Below, in pieces: positions 6,383 to 7,187 of a stretch of DNA of 7,187 nt (position 1 is its first letter; the number at the start of each line of letters is the position of its first letter). This stretch comes from CAZESH01 sp964514665 (GTDB taxonomy: Bacteria > Bacillota > Bacilli > Paenibacillales > KCTC-25726), in assembly GCA_964514665.1 (NCBI GenBank), contig CAZESH010000233.1:1-7187 (forward strand), written 5' to 3'. The position numbers were made by a program, and so were the translations under genes. The notes under the pieces were generated by a model, which saw nothing but the letters and a program-made list of their open reading frames with translations, ran no database searches and had not been told where the DNA came from.

Positions 6383-6835
6383 GTGGCAGAAGAAGCATGC
6401 CGTATTCCATCAAAACCAATGGAAGAGTATATGCTGCGCGATCTGGTTGTAAAGGAAGATATCATGCAGAAAGCCCATGAGCTGGCGAATTTGATATCTT
6501 CTTCGGATGAAGCGCAGACGTTCCAGCAAGCGGAAAAAATGATTCAGGAAAATAAACAGATTCAAACGTTAATCAGCACGATCAAGAAAAAGCAAAAGGA
6601 AATTGTCGCTTTCGAATCTTTCGAAAACCCGCAGATGGTGGCGAAAATCGAAGCGGAAATGAGACAATTGGAGGATGAGCTTGACCGTATTCCGATTGTG
6701 AACCAATTCAAGCAAACCCAGGATGATCTAGATTATTTGCTGCAAATGGTGATATCCGTCATTCGCGATTCCGTATCGGATAAAATATCCGTGGAAAAAG
6801 GAACGTCAGCGGCTCCTGCTTCCTGTTCGGATTAA
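6383..6835 (+). CDS. ricA: RicA (YmcA), YlbF/YmcA-family regulator of RNase Y activity
   Basis: A 150-residue, mostly helical protein of the YlbF/YmcA family. In B. subtilis RicA joins RicF and RicT in an Fe-S-cluster-carrying complex that directs RNase Y in maturing polycistronic mRNAs and is needed for competence, biofilm formation and sporulation. Visible family features are the charged helical body (about 20-130) with KEDIMQKAHELANLIS, the EDELDRIPIVNQF stretch (97-109) and a near-terminal cysteine (C148), the position where B. subtilis RicA supplies a cluster ligand. GTG 6383 is preferred because AAGGGGTG (6369-6376) is properly spaced. GTG 6374 and TTG 6377 lie within or next to that site. 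An internal ATG near residue 13 would also leave the domain intact, so the N-terminal stretch including C6 is less certain. It lies 28 bases after miaB, probably in one operon, and is followed by a terminator. Confidence 0.92.
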   Translation: MAEEACRIPSKPMEEYMLRDLVVKEDIMQKAHELANLISSSDEAQTFQQAEKMIQENKQIQTLISTIKKKQKEIVAFESFENPQMVAKIEAEMRQLEDELDRIPIVNQFKQTQDDLDYLLQMVISVIRDSVSDKISVEKGTSAAPASCSD

Positions 6836-6840
6836 AAGCG

Positions 6841-6873
6841 AAAACCCCTTTGTTTTGTAAACGGAGGGGTTTT
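6841..6873 (+). terminator. Rho-independent terminator after ricA
   Basis: AAAACCCC (6841-6848) pairs with GGGGTTTT (6866-6873). The stem continues through 6849-6855 with 6859-6865 (two G-T pairs) around a TGT loop, giving about 15 bp. The A-tract on the 5' side could let it work in both directions. It begins 5 bases after the ricA stop. Confidence 0.9.
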
Positions 6874-6883
6874 GGATTATAAT
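6855..6883 (+). promoter_or_regulatory. SigA promoter for the L25-like gene, overlapping the ricA terminator
   Basis: TTGTAA (6855-6860, 4 of 6 matches), a 17-base spacer and a perfect TATAAT (6878-6883). The -35 lies in the loop and descending arm of the terminator hairpin, and the spacer covers its G-tract and T-tract. Transcription would start near 6890, leaving a leader of about 100 bases. No SigB-type motif was recognised, although ctc in B. subtilis is SigB-dependent. Confidence 0.75.
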
Positions 6884-6915
6884 GGAGAAAATATAAGCAA
6901 TAGGAATTCAACAAA

Positions 6916-6954
6916 ATGAGCAGCTTCCGACTTAGCAATGAACGCCGAAAATGA
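6916..6954 (+). CDS. Putative 12-residue leader ORF 1 upstream of the L25-like gene
   Basis: ATG 6916 to TGA 6952 encodes MSSFRLSNERRK. A weak AGGA (6902-6905) lies 10 bases upstream. Its stop overlaps the next mini-ORF start as ATGA (6951-6954). Nothing proves translation, and the peptide is not recognised. Confidence 0.3.
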   Translation: MSSFRLSNERRK

Positions 6955-6992
6955 TGGATTCGTTGATCACAAAAGGAGGAAGGTCAGAATGA
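6951..6992 (+). CDS. Putative 13-residue leader ORF 2 overlapping the L25-like start
   Basis: ATG 6951 to TGA 6990 encodes MMDSLITKGGRSE. It has no ribosome binding site of its own and would depend on coupling to leader ORF 1. Its reading frame runs through the Shine-Dalgarno of the downstream gene. Its stop overlaps that gene's start as ATGA (6989-6992). It could be chance. Confidence 0.3.
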   Translation: MMDSLITKGGRSE

Positions 6993-7187
6993 GACAGAGT
7001 TTTAAAGCAGAAAGAAGATGGGTTTTTAAAGGCGCAGGTCTGCATAAACTGCGGAAGGAAGGCAGGGTGCCGGCAATCGTTTACGGCAAGCACATGGAAA
7101 ATGTCGCGGTTCATGTACAGGTAAAGGATGTGCAGCGCTGGGTATATTCCGGCCATGTCGAATTGATTGATCTGGATATTGCCGACG
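6989..7187 (+). CDS. bL25 / Ctc-family ribosomal protein, N-terminal part (runs off window)
   Basis: The first 66 codons of a bL25-family protein (rplY/ctc group), which binds 5S rRNA in the large ribosomal subunit. The signature LRKEGRVPAIVYGK occupies residues 21-34, where the L25 5S-rRNA-binding domain normally has it. The following AVHVQVKDVQRWVY and ELIDLDIAD fit the rest of the beta-barrel core. The start is fixed by AAAGGAGG (6972-6979), 9 bases before ATG 6989. The gene is cut by the window edge, so it is unknown whether it has the C-terminal TL5/Ctc extension. It has its own promoter and sits where B. subtilis has cotE after ymcA. It could be the only L25 of the organism or a paralogue beside a ctc near pth. 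Confidence 0.88.
   Translation, partial: MRQSFKAERRWVFKGAGLHKLRKEGRVPAIVYGKHMENVAVHVQVKDVQRWVYSGHVELIDLDIAD

Noticed and set aside
6932..7156. 74-codon minus-strand ORF opposite the L25-like start
   Set aside because: It is antisense to a gene with a clear Shine-Dalgarno and family motif, and has no features of its own.
1..7187. CRISPR array, toxin-antitoxin, phage or defence system
   Set aside because: There are no regularly spaced direct repeats, and no ORF shows the relevant motifs; the protein-coding genes are conserved metabolic, RNA-processing and ribosomal genes.

Overview
The window looks like a chromosomal segment of a spore-forming Bacillota, most likely Bacillales and probably Paenibacillus-like. 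The grounds are strong GGAGG-type ribosome binding sites, SigA-like promoters, a Bacillota-specific ricA (ymcA) gene directly after miaB, and a korA-korB pair of the type that sits upstream of miaB in many Bacillales. All recognisable genes lie on the + strand. The genus is inferred from family resemblance and gene order only.

Layout. Positions 1 to about 53 are the extreme 3' end of a group II intron: the 3' strand of domain V and a complete domain VI with a bulged adenosine. The rest of the intron lies outside the window. Next comes a cytosolic M19 (renal-dipeptidase-type) metallopeptidase (126-1055). A 333-base gap with several inverted repeats and a weak promoter leads into korA-korB (1389-3990), a two-subunit ferredoxin-dependent 2-oxoacid oxidoreductase that ends at a strong hairpin terminator. 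A PduL-type phosphate acyltransferase (4090-4659) follows. Directly after its stop codon lies a 91-base imperfect palindrome (4663-4753). A near-consensus extended -10 promoter (4790-4819) then drives miaB (4873-6354) and ricA (6383-6835), which end at another hairpin terminator. A consensus -10 promoter overlaps the 3' side of that terminator and reads into a bL25/Ctc-family gene cut off by the window end. Its leader carries two mini-ORFs chained to each other and to the gene by ATGA overlaps.

How the genes fit together. KorAB makes acyl-CoA and reduced ferredoxin from a 2-oxoacid. PduL can turn acyl-CoA into acyl-phosphate, which an acetate kinase elsewhere could use for ATP. The two are separated by a terminator, so any link is metabolic rather than a shared operon. 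MiaB (tRNA methylthiolation, two Fe-S clusters) and RicA (a subunit of the Fe-S-carrying RicAFT/Y-complex that works with RNase Y) form a conserved RNA-processing pair.

The protein-coding content is ordinary. The parts worth a second look are non-coding: the intron end, the palindromes before korA and after pduL, the promoter overlapping the ricA terminator, and the chained mini-ORFs before the L25-like gene. I found no CRISPR array, tRNA, rRNA or toxin-antitoxin system.
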